NCBI RefSeq assembly: GCF_024138715.1
Contig: NZ_CP092074.1
Coordinates: forward strand, 2,418,001 to 2,482,000
From: Emticicia sp. 21SJ11W-3
GTDB lineage: Bacteria > Bacteroidota > Bacteroidia > Cytophagales > Spirosomataceae
Direction: 5' to 3'
DNA length: 64,000 nt
The notes beneath the pieces were generated by a model. It was not told the DNA's origin. It worked only from the letters and a program-made list of their open reading frames with translations, and did not search any database. The translations under genes were made by a program, and so were the position numbers. Shown piece after piece: positions 1-8,437 of this stretch; positions within the stretch are counted from its first letter, which is position 1, and each line of letters begins with the position of its first letter.

Positions 1-641
1 CGGTTTCTAAGGCTGCGGCCAATATAATTATGAATTGTACCGGTTTCTTCTTTCGGTACACCCCAAACCAAAGCATAGTATGTTCTTTCAATTGAATGCT
101 CAAAAAACTGATTGGCCAGGTAGGTCATGGCATAATCGTTCTTGGCAATAACAAGTAAGCCGGATGTATCTTTATCAATGCGATGCACCAGACCGGGGCG
201 GATTTCGCCGTTGCGATGGGTAGGCAGGTTTTGCAGGTAATAAATTAAACCGTTTACCAGCGTGCCTGTCCAGTTGCCAAAGGCAGGGTGTACCACCATA
301 CCTGCAGGTTTGTTGATAATCAGGATGTCGTCGTCTTCATAAACAATATTGAGTGGGATATCCTCAGGTATCAGCTCGGTATTGCGTGGAGGCTTAGGCA
401 AAGAATAGGTGATAACATCAAACGGTTTAACCTTATAGCTTGCCTTGGCCGATTGACCGTTTACCTTAATGGTTTCGGCATCAATGGCGTTCTGGATGCG
501 GTTGCGCGAAATATTCTTTGAAAAATGCGGCAGGTATTTATCAAGGCGCATCAAAGCCTGGCCTTTATCCACCACAATCCGCTGGTGTTCATAAAGTTCT
601 TCCTCGTCGTCGTTATCTATATTATCTTGTATTTCAGACAT
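1..641 (-). CDS. rluD: Ribosomal large-subunit pseudouridine synthase, RluA/RluD type (3' end cut by window edge)
   Basis: Converts specific uridines of 23S rRNA to pseudouridine. The visible 213 residues start with an acidic tail, continue with an S4-like RNA-binding domain (about residues 25-75) and enter the catalytic domain, where HRIDKDTSG places the catalytic aspartate at about residue 156. NKPAGMVVHP at about 110-119 is also typical of the family. The start at 641 (MSEIQ) follows a good -7 box at 677-684. The C-terminus lies outside the window. RluD is the usual member with an S4 domain, but RluC-like specificity cannot be excluded. Confidence 0.9.
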   Translation of the reverse strand, partial: MSEIQDNIDNDDEEELYEHQRIVVDKGQALMRLDKYLPHFSKNISRNRIQNAIDAETIKVNGQSAKASYKVKPFDVITYSLPKPPRNTELIPEDIPLNIVYEDDDILIINKPAGMVVHPAFGNWTGTLVNGLIYYLQNLPTHRNGEIRPGLVHRIDKDTSGLLVIAKNDYAMTYLANQFFEHSIERTYYALVWGVPKEETGTIHNYIGRSLRN

Positions 642-676
642 TCTGATTAATTTTGGAGCTAATCCTGTTTTTTGTG

Positions 677-684
677 CAAAGATA
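677..684 (-). promoter_or_regulatory. -7 box of the rluD promoter
   Basis: On the minus strand this reads TATCTTTG, an exact match to the Bacteroidota TAnnTTTG element, 36 bases upstream of the rluD start codon. It overlaps the start of the divergent deaminase-like gene. Confidence 0.55.
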
Positions 685-1568
685 TGTTTGATTTTGAAAA
701 AATACTAAATCTGCCCTCTCCATTAGCGCCTTTGACCGACACCGCCTTTGATGAAAAAGCGCTGAAAGTTTATGTAAAAAGAGATGATTTAATACATGCG
801 CAGATTTCGGGCAACAAATGGCGCAAGCTAAAGTATAATTTGCTGCAGGCAAAAAGTAAGGGTTATAGCAAGCTGATAACCTTTGGCGGGGCGCATTCTA
901 ATCATTTATATGCAATGGCTGCGGCTGGCAAGTATCTGGGTTTTGAAACCAGAGGAATAATAAGAGGCGACGAACTGAACGAAAACTCAAGCATTACCTT
1001 ACAGTACGCACATCAATGCGGTATGCATTTACTGTTTGTCTCAAGAGAAGCCTACCGTGAAAAAGAAAATCTGCTGAGTATTTATAGAAAAGACGATGAA
1101 TACATAGTGCCGGAAGGCGGCAGCAATGCACTGGCAATGGCAGGGGTAGCAGAAATGTATCAGGAAATAACAAGCCAGCTGGGCTATGCGCCCGATTATA
1201 TTTTTTGCCCGATAGGGTCTGGCGGAACAATGGCCGGTTTAATTAATGTTACAGACCAAACCAGAATAATGGGAGTATGTGTACTTAAAAACGCCGAGTA
1301 TCTTGAAACCGAGATACTGAATCTGATTGAAAACAAGGTTAATCTGAATAAAAAGAACTTCAGGTTTTTTCATGATTTTCATCAGGGCGGTTATGCTAAA
1401 AATAAACCCGAATTGAAAAGTTTTATAGAATGGTTTCAGCAGAAACATGGTTTTGATATTGAACACGTTTACTCGGGCAAAATGTTTTATGCGTTTTATG
1501 AATTGTTAAAAACCGAAATCAGGCCAGATAGTACCGTTGTATTAATTCATACAGGTGGCTTACGCTGA
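684..1568 (+). CDS. PLP-dependent 1-aminocyclopropane-1-carboxylate deaminase / D-cysteine desulfhydrase family
   Basis: Fold type II PLP enzyme of the tryptophan synthase beta superfamily. The motif SGNKWRKLKYN, about 45 residues from the start, carries the lysine that should form the Schiff base. GGAHSNH further on and the C-terminal HTGG are family hallmarks. In this family the substrates are ACC or D-cysteine, with ammonia and an oxo acid (plus sulfide for D-cysteine) as products; sequence alone does not decide between them. I chose the ATG at 684; an in-frame ATG at 672 would add four residues. It is divergent from rluD and about 70 bases before the NagB-type gene, which has its own promoter. 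Length (294 residues) is slightly short for the family. Confidence 0.8.
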   Translation: MFDFEKILNLPSPLAPLTDTAFDEKALKVYVKRDDLIHAQISGNKWRKLKYNLLQAKSKGYSKLITFGGAHSNHLYAMAAAGKYLGFETRGIIRGDELNENSSITLQYAHQCGMHLLFVSREAYREKENLLSIYRKDDEYIVPEGGSNALAMAGVAEMYQEITSQLGYAPDYIFCPIGSGGTMAGLINVTDQTRIMGVCVLKNAEYLETEILNLIENKVNLNKKNFRFFHDFHQGGYAKNKPELKSFIEWFQQKHGFDIEHVYSGKMFYAFYELLKTEIRPDSTVVLIHTGGLR

Positions 1569-1584
1569 TTCTGCCAAATTTAAA

Positions 1585-1592
1585 TACATTTG
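1585..1592 (+). promoter_or_regulatory. -7 box upstream of the NagB-type gene
   Basis: TACATTTG matches TAnnTTTG exactly and lies 48 bases before the ATG at 1640. No clear -33 TTG is seen. Confidence 0.5.
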
Positions 1593-1639
1593 TATCTTGT
1601 CTTAAGATTCATTCAACCAAAATATTAAACCTCTTCTCT

Positions 1640-2359
1640 ATGCAAATTGAAGTATTCAACGATTCTCAGGAATTAGCCACGCATACAGCGAAATTTATCA
1701 TTAATACAGTAAAAGAAAAACCCACAGCCACATTTATACTCACATCGGGTGACACCCCAGTGCAGAGCTATAAAAAAATTGTTGAGCTGGCTCAACCGGA
1801 AGACTTTGCACAAGCCACCTTTATAGGCCTCGACGAATGGGTTGGCATACCTGCCACAAGCGAGGGCAGTTGCAGGTATATTGTAGAAGAGAATCTACTG
1901 AAACCTTTAGGAATTAATACAGCGCAATATACTTTTTTTGATTCGATGACGGAAGACCTCCAAAGCGAATGCAAAAGGGTAGACCAGCTGATATTTGATA
2001 AAGGCGGAGTAGATGTTATACTGGTTGGAGTAGGGCTGAACGGGCATATTGGATTAAACGAGCCGGGGACCAGCTTTGATTTATACAGCCACGTATCAAA
2101 ACTGGCGGATATTACTATCAGCACCGGGCAGAAATACTTTCAGCAAAGTACCGACTTGTCGCAGGGTATAACTATTGGCTTAAAGCACCTTTTGGAAGCA
2201 AAGACAGCCATTCTGATAGCTACCGGAGAGAGAAAGGCGGATATACTGAGAGAAATAGTCGCTCAGGAACCCAACATTAATCTGCCGGCCACGGTCTTTA
2301 AAAAACATACCAATGGCCAGGTTTGGATAGATAAAGCAGCTGCATCGTTTTTAGAATAG
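1640..2359 (+). CDS. NagB/6-phosphogluconolactonase family, glucosamine-6-phosphate deaminase-like
   Basis: Sugar-phosphate isomerase/hydrolase fold of 239 residues. SGDTPVQSY near residue 36 is the phosphate loop, LDEWVG near 65 and GVGLNGHIGLNEP near 130-142 are the active-site motifs seen in NagB (aspartate and histidine pair). A glucosamine-6-phosphate deaminase would give fructose-6-phosphate and ammonia in amino-sugar catabolism; a 6-phosphogluconolactonase role is less likely given the NGHIGLNEP sequence. It has its own promoter box and ends at a strong hairpin terminator shared with the convergent DUF819 gene. No other amino-sugar genes are adjacent. Confidence 0.78.
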   Translation: MQIEVFNDSQELATHTAKFIINTVKEKPTATFILTSGDTPVQSYKKIVELAQPEDFAQATFIGLDEWVGIPATSEGSCRYIVEENLLKPLGINTAQYTFFDSMTEDLQSECKRVDQLIFDKGGVDVILVGVGLNGHIGLNEPGTSFDLYSHVSKLADITISTGQKYFQQSTDLSQGITIGLKHLLEAKTAILIATGERKADILREIVAQEPNINLPATVFKKHTNGQVWIDKAAASFLE

Positions 2360-2373
2360 TATGGGTATCAGCA

Positions 2374-2424
2374 AAATAAAACCCGGATAAATGTAGCATA
2401 CCTACATTTTCCCGGGTTTTATTG
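2374..2424. terminator. Bidirectional intrinsic terminator
   Basis: A long hairpin with arms AATAAAACCCGG and CCGGGTTTTATT, extended inside by ATGTAG/CTACAT. It is A-rich before and T-rich after, and lies between two convergent genes, so it can serve both strands. Confidence 0.85.
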
Positions 2425-2433
2425 TTTGTTTTA

Positions 2434-3672
2434 TTAATTGGCTATCCATTGCATAATCAGCCCGGTTATATAACCGCAATAGGTGCCGATGGCATTGCCC
2501 AGAATAGCCAATAAAACACCAATAGGAGCTAGCGACGGGTGAAAAGCCGCTGCCACCACAGAGGCCGACGCCACACCACCCACGTTAGCCTGCGACCCAA
2601 CAGCCGTAAAAAAGAATGGCGCCCTTACCAGCCTGGCTGCCACTAAGGTGAACACTGCATGGGTGAGTATCCAGACCAGACCGACAATGAGCAGCGTTGG
2701 ATTGCTGAAAGCATCAAAAATATGCAATTGCATTCCGATAGTTGTAATGAGTATATACAAAAATAAGGTGCCGAATTTGGTGGCTCCCAGTGCCTCCAGC
2801 TGGCGGGCTCTGGTGGTTGATAATACCAAACCGGTAGAAGAAGCAATGGTAACTATCCAGAATGATTTTGAGGCCAGACTGTACGCTTTTAAAGCAGGAT
2901 AGTGAGTTTCAATAAACGGAGCGATGTTATCGGCAAGTAAATGTGAAAAAGCGGTTATGCCAAAGCCCACGGCCATAAGGATGGTCAAATCCTGAAAATC
3001 GGGGTTCTTTTGTTTTATTCCGTCAGTTTCAACTTTTATTCTTATTTCGTCAATTACTGTGGCATCTGCTTTCATTTTTTTGTCGAGTATGGTGGCTTTT
3101 CCAACAAAGTAAAGAAGCAGACCCAGCCATAACTCAGAAAACAGTACGTCTATTACACTGGTTTGAGCAAAAACATTGGGCGCAGGCTGAAATATCTCTT
3201 TTAGCGCCAGTTGATTAGCGTTGCCGCCTGTCCAGCTACCGGCAATAGTGGCCAGTCCGCGCCATACTTCTTCACCATTTCTGTTTAAAAAGCCGGGGTC
3301 TATTGCTTTGCCCACCATTAAGCCTAGCGGCCCGCCTGCCATTACGCCCAGCGCGCCAATCAGAAAAACAAAAAGAGCTTTACCGCCGAGCTTTTTAATG
3401 GACTGGAAATCGATACCCAATGTAAAAAACACCAGGCAGCACGGAAGCAGGAATCTTGAGGCGGTTTCATCAAGCTGAGACTCAGCCGCTGAAATCACGT
3501 TAAACGAACTCAACAGGCCGGGTATAAAAAAGCAAAGAAGAATAGGAGGTACAACTTTATAGAATTTACTGAAGGTTTTTACTTTAGTTGAATAGAATAT
3601 GAGTGCAAGTGTACCCAGCAGAATGCCCAGCACAATGGCGTCGTTAGTAAATATCGGGGTGTCAGGTTTCAT
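2434..3672 (-). CDS. DUF819 family integral membrane protein
   Basis: Multi-pass inner-membrane protein of 412 residues from the preferred start (MKPDTPIF). The frame is open upstream to 3792 but that stretch (MRVFYL...) is basic and unlike a transporter N-terminus. Many hydrophobic helices and the conserved core GSWTGGNANQLALKE with later GSQANVGGVASASV are characteristic of DUF819 (YjcL-like) proteins. The family looks like a transporter but its substrate is unknown to me. It is convergent with the NagB-type gene and lies downstream of the tRNA-like RNA unit on the same strand, from which a terminator separates it. Confidence 0.82.
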   Translation of the reverse strand: MKPDTPIFTNDAIVLGILLGTLALIFYSTKVKTFSKFYKVVPPILLCFFIPGLLSSFNVISAAESQLDETASRFLLPCCLVFFTLGIDFQSIKKLGGKALFVFLIGALGVMAGGPLGLMVGKAIDPGFLNRNGEEVWRGLATIAGSWTGGNANQLALKEIFQPAPNVFAQTSVIDVLFSELWLGLLLYFVGKATILDKKMKADATVIDEIRIKVETDGIKQKNPDFQDLTILMAVGFGITAFSHLLADNIAPFIETHYPALKAYSLASKSFWIVTIASSTGLVLSTTRARQLEALGATKFGTLFLYILITTIGMQLHIFDAFSNPTLLIVGLVWILTHAVFTLVAARLVRAPFFFTAVGSQANVGGVASASVVAAAFHPSLAPIGVLLAILGNAIGTYCGYITGLIMQWIAN

Positions 3673-3875
3673 TGATGGTTTCAGTTCGGCATAAGGGGTT
3701 CGGTAAACATTTTTTAATAGGTTGATTAAGCCGGAAGACCCGAAAAAACGGTTCCTGGAGGCCTTAAAACGCGTTAAATAAAAAACACGCAATCCTCAAT
3801 TCGGAACTGCGTGTCGCAATTACACTTCATCAACAAACTAAAAACCAAATAATGTTTTTGCTAAGCAAACATACT

Positions 3876-3920
3876 TAAAAAAAAAGTATGAAAGAAATTT
3901 ATCCATAAATCTTTCATACT
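3876..3920 (-). terminator. Intrinsic terminator of the tRNA-like RNA unit
   Basis: On the minus strand an 11-bp perfect stem (AGTATGAAAGA with TCTTTCATACT) is followed by a run of nine T. It begins six bases after the tRNA-like domain ends, so it closes that transcription unit and insulates the DUF819 gene. Confidence 0.8.
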
Positions 3921-3926
3921 TCACGC

Positions 3927-4087
3927 TGTAAGAGGGGGACTCGAACCGCCCACGGTGTAGTTAGCCACAGTACAAATTTTGGTGGTCAATCCCAGTCGAC
4001 TAAAATTGTCCGGCTTTATGCTGCGTTTGTCCTATTATCACCACCCCCGAGACAGGAGGGCATGGCTGCCAATTTCATCACCTTACA
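3927..4087 (-). ncRNA. tRNA-like RNA with a 93-nt insert at the variable loop
   Basis: Read on the minus strand, the two ends form a 7-bp acceptor-like stem (TGTAAGG at 4087-4081 with TCTTACA at 3933-3927, one G-U pair). Next come a D-arm-like ATG/CAT arm (4078-4062) whose loop contains the conserved GG, and a 5-bp anticodon-like arm (4060-4044) with the 7-base loop CTGTCTC. The other side has a T arm (3950-3934) with the canonical loop TTCGAGT and one C-C mismatch in its stem. Between the anticodon-like and T arms lie 93 bases (4043-3951) able to form an imperfect hairpin (AGCC...GGCT, ATTTT...AAAAT). No CCA is encoded. The loop would read GTC (Asp) but has T where a purine normally follows the anticodon, so decoding seems doubtful. 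Promoter and terminator flank it closely. It does not fit tmRNA, which lacks an anticodon arm. Confidence 0.6.
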
Positions 4088-4128
4088 TTATCATGTCAGA
4101 GTTCACTATTTGTTCCCTTTTGACACTA

Positions 4129-4161
4129 CAAAGATACGGCAAAAAATCTGACTGTTGCAAA
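4129..4161 (-). promoter_or_regulatory. Promoter of the tRNA-like RNA
   Basis: On the minus strand TTTG (4161-4158), 21 bases, then TATCTTTG (4136-4129): an excellent Bacteroidota promoter. The predicted transcript start is near 4122, about 35 bases before the tRNA-like domain. Confidence 0.75.
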
Positions 4162-4246
4162 TTTTATATAAATATTATTTAAAATTTAGATAATCGTTAA
4201 AATTGAATTAATTTTATTGACAAATTATCAAAAACCTACTAATCTA

Positions 4247-4711
4247 ATGGACAAAAATTTCGAAATTGACAAAACAGACCTGAAGATATTGTCATTATTA
4301 ATGCAGGATGCCAAAATGCCTTACACTGCCATTGGAGAAAAAATCTTTGTTTCGGGTGGAACCGTACACGTTAGGATGGCAAAAATGGAACAAATGGGCA
4401 TTGTAAAAGGTTCACAGCTGATTGTTGACCCCATTAAACTCGGTTGGGACATCAGCGCATTTATTGGTATCTATCTTGATAAAAGCTCTTTGTATGACGA
4501 GGTGGCTGACCAACTGGAAAAAATACCAGAGGTAGTAAGCATTAATTATACAACAGGTATGTATAGTATTTTTGCCAAAATTGTTTGCAGAGATACACCG
4601 CATTTGAGAGAGGTGCTGCACGACAAAGTGCAGAAAGTACAAGGTATACAACGAACTGAAACTTTCATATCTCTGGAAGAACGCACTGTCAGACCCATTC
4701 CTTTGCTTTAA
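4247..4711 (+). CDS. Lrp/AsnC family transcriptional regulator
   Basis: One-component regulator of 154 residues. The N-terminal winged helix (IDKTDLKILSLLMQDAK, then SGGTVHVRMAKMEQMGI) binds DNA, and the C-terminal RAM domain (GIYLDKSS to about residue 145) normally binds an amino acid and mediates oligomerisation. I chose the ATG at 4247 (MDKNFEID); an upstream TTG at 4217 would add ten residues that do not fit the family. It is transcribed divergently from the tRNA-like RNA, so it could regulate that promoter, but this is inference. No obvious -7 box precedes it. Confidence 0.88.
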   Translation: MDKNFEIDKTDLKILSLLMQDAKMPYTAIGEKIFVSGGTVHVRMAKMEQMGIVKGSQLIVDPIKLGWDISAFIGIYLDKSSLYDEVADQLEKIPEVVSINYTTGMYSIFAKIVCRDTPHLREVLHDKVQKVQGIQRTETFISLEERTVRPIPLL

Positions 4712-4760
4712 TAGCTTACTATTTTTTCAATTATCAACAGCAAAGCCATATCTAAATTCT

Positions 4761-4768
4761 TACTTTTG
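4761..4768 (+). promoter_or_regulatory. -7 box upstream of the GT-C-like membrane protein
   Basis: TACTTTTG matches TAnnTTTG and lies 35 bases before the ATG at 4803. Confidence 0.45.
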
Positions 4769-4802
4769 TGGTGTGTAGTTACTTAACTATCTGCCATGAG
4801 TA

Positions 4803-6680
4803 ATGAATTTTAAAAAAAATAAACAAAACCTGCTTTTTATTTTTGCAGCCCTGTTGCTGCCGGTAATATATGGCATTGTGTTTGTAAGAAATTTCAGCCT
4901 GCCTGTAACCGGAGGCGGTGATATTGACGAATGGGAGTTTGTAGGCTATTATCTTTCAGAAAACCTCAGATTTGATATATTTCCGCAGTTAAATTTAAGG
5001 CAAAACCAGACACTCTATCCTTTTGGTGTTACTCAGGTTTTTTCAGACTGGTCGCTTGAAAGCAATTATTGGTATGCATTGTTTTATAAATGGCTTGGGC
5101 ATGGTGCCTGGCTTAATTACTATTATGTATTAAGTCTGATAATATCATTTCTGGGTTCTTATTTGCTGTTAAAGAAAGATTTTGGGCCAAGAAAAGCCTT
5201 TTTTGCTGGCTTTGTGGTAACATTCTTCAATTTTTATGCTTTGCATAAATACCCATACCATTTTAATCATAGTACCATACACTGGACCATCCTGAGCATA
5301 TTTGCTGATTTTGTTTTAATCAAGAGAATTGTTTTGAAAGAGAAAATCTCATTGAAATGGGTTTTCCTGAAAGCATTTGTGCTGATTGCTACTTTGGGTA
5401 TGAATCTGGGATATATCTGTGGCTACGCCCTTAGCAGTTTTATGCTTAGTCTTTTTGTGGCTGCCATTGTGCTCATTTACAGGTATCTGAATAACGATAA
5501 CCAGGTTTTGGGCTATTTTTCTGATTGGGCCAGAGAATTGCAGCAGAATAAAGGGTTGTTTTTGGGTCTCGCGGTTCCGCCTCTGCTATTGTTGTATTTT
5601 TACCTGCCGCTTGTTTGGCAGATTTATCAGGAGTCTAATCTGGTATATTATCGGAATACTGAAAAGACGGTGGCCATGTGGAGCCATCCGCTTAGAATGC
5701 TGTTTCCGTATTTTCCTTTTTTTGATGTAACGTTTTATCCGCTAACGGATATTTTAAAAGATAAACCAGAGGGGCTTGGTTCTGGTAGCCCCGGCTGGTT
5801 TTGCCTGATTACAGGTATAACGGGCTTGTGGCTAAACCGCAAAAAATACTGGCTGGCTTTTTTGCCACTGCTAATTCTTCTGTTGCTTTATACGTTTTAT
5901 CACCCAAACCGGGTGCCAACAGTAAAGATTTTCCCCTGGGGTACTTACAACCGGGTACCATCCAGATTTACCTCCATTTTACCGGTTATTTTCACGTGTT
6001 TCTTTTTAACTGTTAACTTTTACCAGGTAAAATATCGTAATTGGCTGATTGGTATTATGTGTATTACCGGACTTACAGAATTGGTGGTTGTTTACAGAAG
6101 CCTTTATAATAAATTGCCTTATGAGGTTGATAGCAATTTTTTCAATTACATGGGTATTATTGAAAAACAAAAAGGGGAGGCCGTGCTTGATTTTCCTTTT
6201 TGTATTGTAGGCGGCGATGGTTCTGGTATGAAAGAAAACCTTTGTCCGCTTTATGAAAAAACCTGCAACATTTATGCTTTGAGGCGCTTCCACCATAAAA
6301 AAGTAATGGGCGCTTATTACAGTTACATACAACCACAAACCATCAGAAGTTTTACAAAAATAAATGTATCTGCCATGCAAACGCTTCATCCGTTTAATCC
6401 TGAAGTTAAGCGCGAACGGCTGGAAGACCTGACAGAAGAACAACTCGCATATTTGGTGAAGTACCTTCAGTATAACGATTTTTGCGGAATAAACCTGTGC
6501 ATTGATTTGATTTCTGAACAAACTTACAACAGAATTGTTAAGACAATAGGTATGCCTATTGCAGCAACAGTATTACCTGGAGCCGGCAGAGCGGTTTTTA
6601 TACCTAAACCAGACGAATGGCGAAAATTGGTGAATCCGGAGAAGGTTTTATCTATGAGGTTTCCGTGTGGTTGTTATTAA
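4803..6680 (+). CDS. Large multi-pass membrane protein, GT-C glycosyltransferase-like
   Basis: A 625-residue protein with an N-terminal membrane helix, a loop containing GGGDIDEWEF (an acidic pair after the first helix, as in GT-C enzymes that use polyprenyl-phosphate sugars) and about ten further helices up to about residue 430. A soluble domain of about 190 residues follows. This layout is typical of GT-C membrane glycosyltransferases and of uncharacterised YfhO-like proteins. No family is recognised firmly. The following gene is a nucleotide-sugar ketoisomerase-like cupin, so a role in surface glycan assembly is plausible but inferred. Confidence 0.6.
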   Translation: MNFKKNKQNLLFIFAALLLPVIYGIVFVRNFSLPVTGGGDIDEWEFVGYYLSENLRFDIFPQLNLRQNQTLYPFGVTQVFSDWSLESNYWYALFYKWLGHGAWLNYYYVLSLIISFLGSYLLLKKDFGPRKAFFAGFVVTFFNFYALHKYPYHFNHSTIHWTILSIFADFVLIKRIVLKEKISLKWVFLKAFVLIATLGMNLGYICGYALSSFMLSLFVAAIVLIYRYLNNDNQVLGYFSDWARELQQNKGLFLGLAVPPLLLLYFYLPLVWQIYQESNLVYYRNTEKTVAMWSHPLRMLFPYFPFFDVTFYPLTDILKDKPEGLGSGSPGWFCLITGITGLWLNRKKYWLAFLPLLILLLLYTFYHPNRVPTVKIFPWGTYNRVPSRFTSILPVIFTCFFLTVNFYQVKYRNWLIGIMCITGLTELVVVYRSLYNKLPYEVDSNFFNYMGIIEKQKGEAVLDFPFCIVGGDGSGMKENLCPLYEKTCNIYALRRFHHKKVMGAYYSYIQPQTIRSFTKINVSAMQTLHPFNPEVKRERLEDLTEEQLAYLVKYLQYNDFCGINLCIDLISEQTYNRIVKTIGMPIAATVLPGAGRAVFIPKPDEWRKLVNPEKVLSMRFPCGCY

Positions 6681-6798
6681 AAATATATTATTTTAACATT
6701 AATTGAGCCAAACAGCTTTTTATTGTTAAAAAAAAATCTTTATTTTACGATAATGCTCACAATTTTTTGAATTACTATTAATTTAGAAGTATAGCCTC

Positions 6799-7203
6799 AT
6801 GGCCAAATTATTTCATTTACAAACGTATTCTTCAGAAAAAGGAAGTCTGACGGTGTTTGAAAAAATACTTCCCGAAGGCATAAGAAGAATCTTTTACATT
6901 TACGACGCAAAGAATCAGGTTAGGGGAGGACACAGACATAAACTGACTAATAATGCATTAACCTGTGTAAGCGGTAGTTGTAAAGTGTTTGTTGATAACG
7001 GAGAAGAACAACAGATTTTTGATTTAGATACCCCTGATAAATGTTTGCTTCTGGACCCAAGAGATTGGCATGAAATGTACGATTTTTCTGACAACGCCGT
7101 ATTACTTGTGCTTTCAGACCAGTTTTATGATAAAGAAGATTACATTTTTGAGCGATATCCAGAAAAAGAACTCCACACAGGCAGTAAAGTTACAGTTCGG
7201 TAA
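6799..7203 (+). CDS. WxcM/FdtA-like cupin, putative dTDP-sugar 3,4-ketoisomerase
   Basis: Small single-domain cupin of 134 residues. RGGHRHK at about 42-48 supplies the arginine and two histidines found in FdtA/QdtA/WxcM ketoisomerases, and LLLDPRDWHEMYDFSD in the second half is also a family signature. These enzymes convert dTDP-4-keto-6-deoxyglucose into the 3-keto isomer on the way to dTDP-Fuc3NAc or Qui3NAc. No aminotransferase or acetyltransferase partner is adjacent, which is unusual. A weak hairpin follows the stop codon. Confidence 0.8.
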   Translation: MAKLFHLQTYSSEKGSLTVFEKILPEGIRRIFYIYDAKNQVRGGHRHKLTNNALTCVSGSCKVFVDNGEEQQIFDLDTPDKCLLLDPRDWHEMYDFSDNAVLLVLSDQFYDKEDYIFERYPEKELHTGSKVTVR

Positions 7204-7218
7204 TGAAACTATAGCTAA

Positions 7219-7251
7219 ACTCCCATTCTGCTATTGAAGAAGAATGGGAGT
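7219..7251. terminator. Hairpin between convergent genes
   Basis: Perfect 11-bp stem ACTCCCATTCT/AGAATGGGAGT with an 11-base loop between the cupin and PhyH genes. Neither side has a strong T run, so its activity as an intrinsic terminator is uncertain. Confidence 0.5.
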
Positions 7252-7296
7252 GATAGAAAAAATTATTGTATTAAGCTTTTTAGGCAACTAACAGAG

Positions 7297-8325
7297 TCAG
7301 CCTTTAAAAGATTCTCCTCTTTCTTTCAGTAGATTTTCTTGTTCAGGTATTCTCGGATCCTCATAAACTGTTCCGTTATTGAGTTTAAACTTCTTTGGTT
7401 CAACTCCCGGCGCTTCTCTATGATACGGAAGGGCTTGTGCAGACGAATAATGGCAAACGAATGACTTTCGGGTTTGATTAGGGTCGTTGATAATAGAGCC
7501 GCCATGAACTAACGCAGAATGCCAGATTAACACGTCACCTTTTTTAATAAGTAAAGTCTGCTTTTCCAGGTTTAGTTCTTTACACTGGTCGTCAAGGTAT
7601 CTGGCATAATCAAGTGGTGTTTTGGTAGAATATTGTCCGCTATAAAAAATGCCGTTTCCGAAGTTGAACTTCTTTACTTTTTTATGCGACCCTGCAAAAT
7701 AATATAAAGGCCCCGAGTTGATATGGACATCTTCCACAGGGATCCAGGCAGCAGCTAAATTGCTGGGTATCTTTGCTGTAACCCAGGGATAATCGGCGTG
7801 GGTAGGTTGCTGACTTCCATACAGAAAGCTAAGGCTTTGCATGCCTACCACCGGACTGTTAAAAATGGCTTCAAGGAAACTAATAATATCTTTATATAAA
7901 AATAGTTTTTTAGCAGCTAAGCTCTGGTTATGGAAATCATTAATTTTAACCATTTTGCCTAAAATCTGCCCGGTTGTCCATTCATAGGCGTGTCGCATTA
8001 ATTTGGGTTTAAATTCATCACGGTCAATCTGAACGTAGGTTTTAAACTTTGATGGGTTGTTAATGAGCTCCATTACATCAGACCAATACAAATCAATGAG
8101 TTCGTGAGGTATAACCTGCTCTAAAACTACGTACCCGTTTTCTTTCCAGAAATTTAGTTTTTCTTCCAGATTATAGGGTAAATCAGCTCTTTGCTGATGA
8201 GTTTTTAAGAATTCACTGATATCTGCATTTTCTCTGTCAATCCAGGGAAGTGTTTCAGTGTCGAAATCGCGTGGACCATTAATGCGATAGTAGATTTTTT
8301 TCGCAAGTTCTTTTAGTTGGGACAT
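7297..8325 (-). CDS. Phytanoyl-CoA dioxygenase (PhyH) family protein
   Basis: Putative Fe(II)/2-oxoglutarate-dependent oxygenase of 342 residues. The facial triad is visible as HADYPW (H-x-D, near residue 178) and the distal histidine in WHSALVHGG (near residue 275), with a following arginine (NQTRKSF) to bind 2-oxoglutarate. The substrate cannot be read from the sequence; bacterial members hydroxylate lipids, sugars or secondary metabolites. It is convergent with the ketoisomerase-like gene and may belong to the same surface-glycan set, but this is only suggested by position. Confidence 0.8.
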   Translation of the reverse strand: MSQLKELAKKIYYRINGPRDFDTETLPWIDRENADISEFLKTHQQRADLPYNLEEKLNFWKENGYVVLEQVIPHELIDLYWSDVMELINNPSKFKTYVQIDRDEFKPKLMRHAYEWTTGQILGKMVKINDFHNQSLAAKKLFLYKDIISFLEAIFNSPVVGMQSLSFLYGSQQPTHADYPWVTAKIPSNLAAAWIPVEDVHINSGPLYYFAGSHKKVKKFNFGNGIFYSGQYSTKTPLDYARYLDDQCKELNLEKQTLLIKKGDVLIWHSALVHGGSIINDPNQTRKSFVCHYSSAQALPYHREAPGVEPKKFKLNNGTVYEDPRIPEQENLLKERGESFKG

Positions 8326-8437
8326 GGTGGATTGTTAAATTTTTTGCCGAATTTAGCATTATGAAGCTAAAACCACAACAAAAGTTTATTATTTTAATGT
8401 AACCTTCTCTGCTAAATTTTTACCTGATTTTATAAGC

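Noticed and set aside
683-690. TATGTTTG on the plus strand as promoter of the deaminase-like gene
   Set aside because: It overlaps the start codon itself, so it would leave no leader; it is probably coding sequence by chance.
3927-4087. tmRNA or ordinary class II tRNA
   Set aside because: A tmRNA has no anticodon arm and a longer, tag-coding body; an ordinary class II tRNA has a variable arm of about 11-24 bases, not 93, and a purine after the anticodon.
6006-6521. 171-codon open frame on the minus strand
   Set aside because: Lies fully inside the well-supported membrane protein gene on the plus strand; its translation is low-complexity and basic with no motif.
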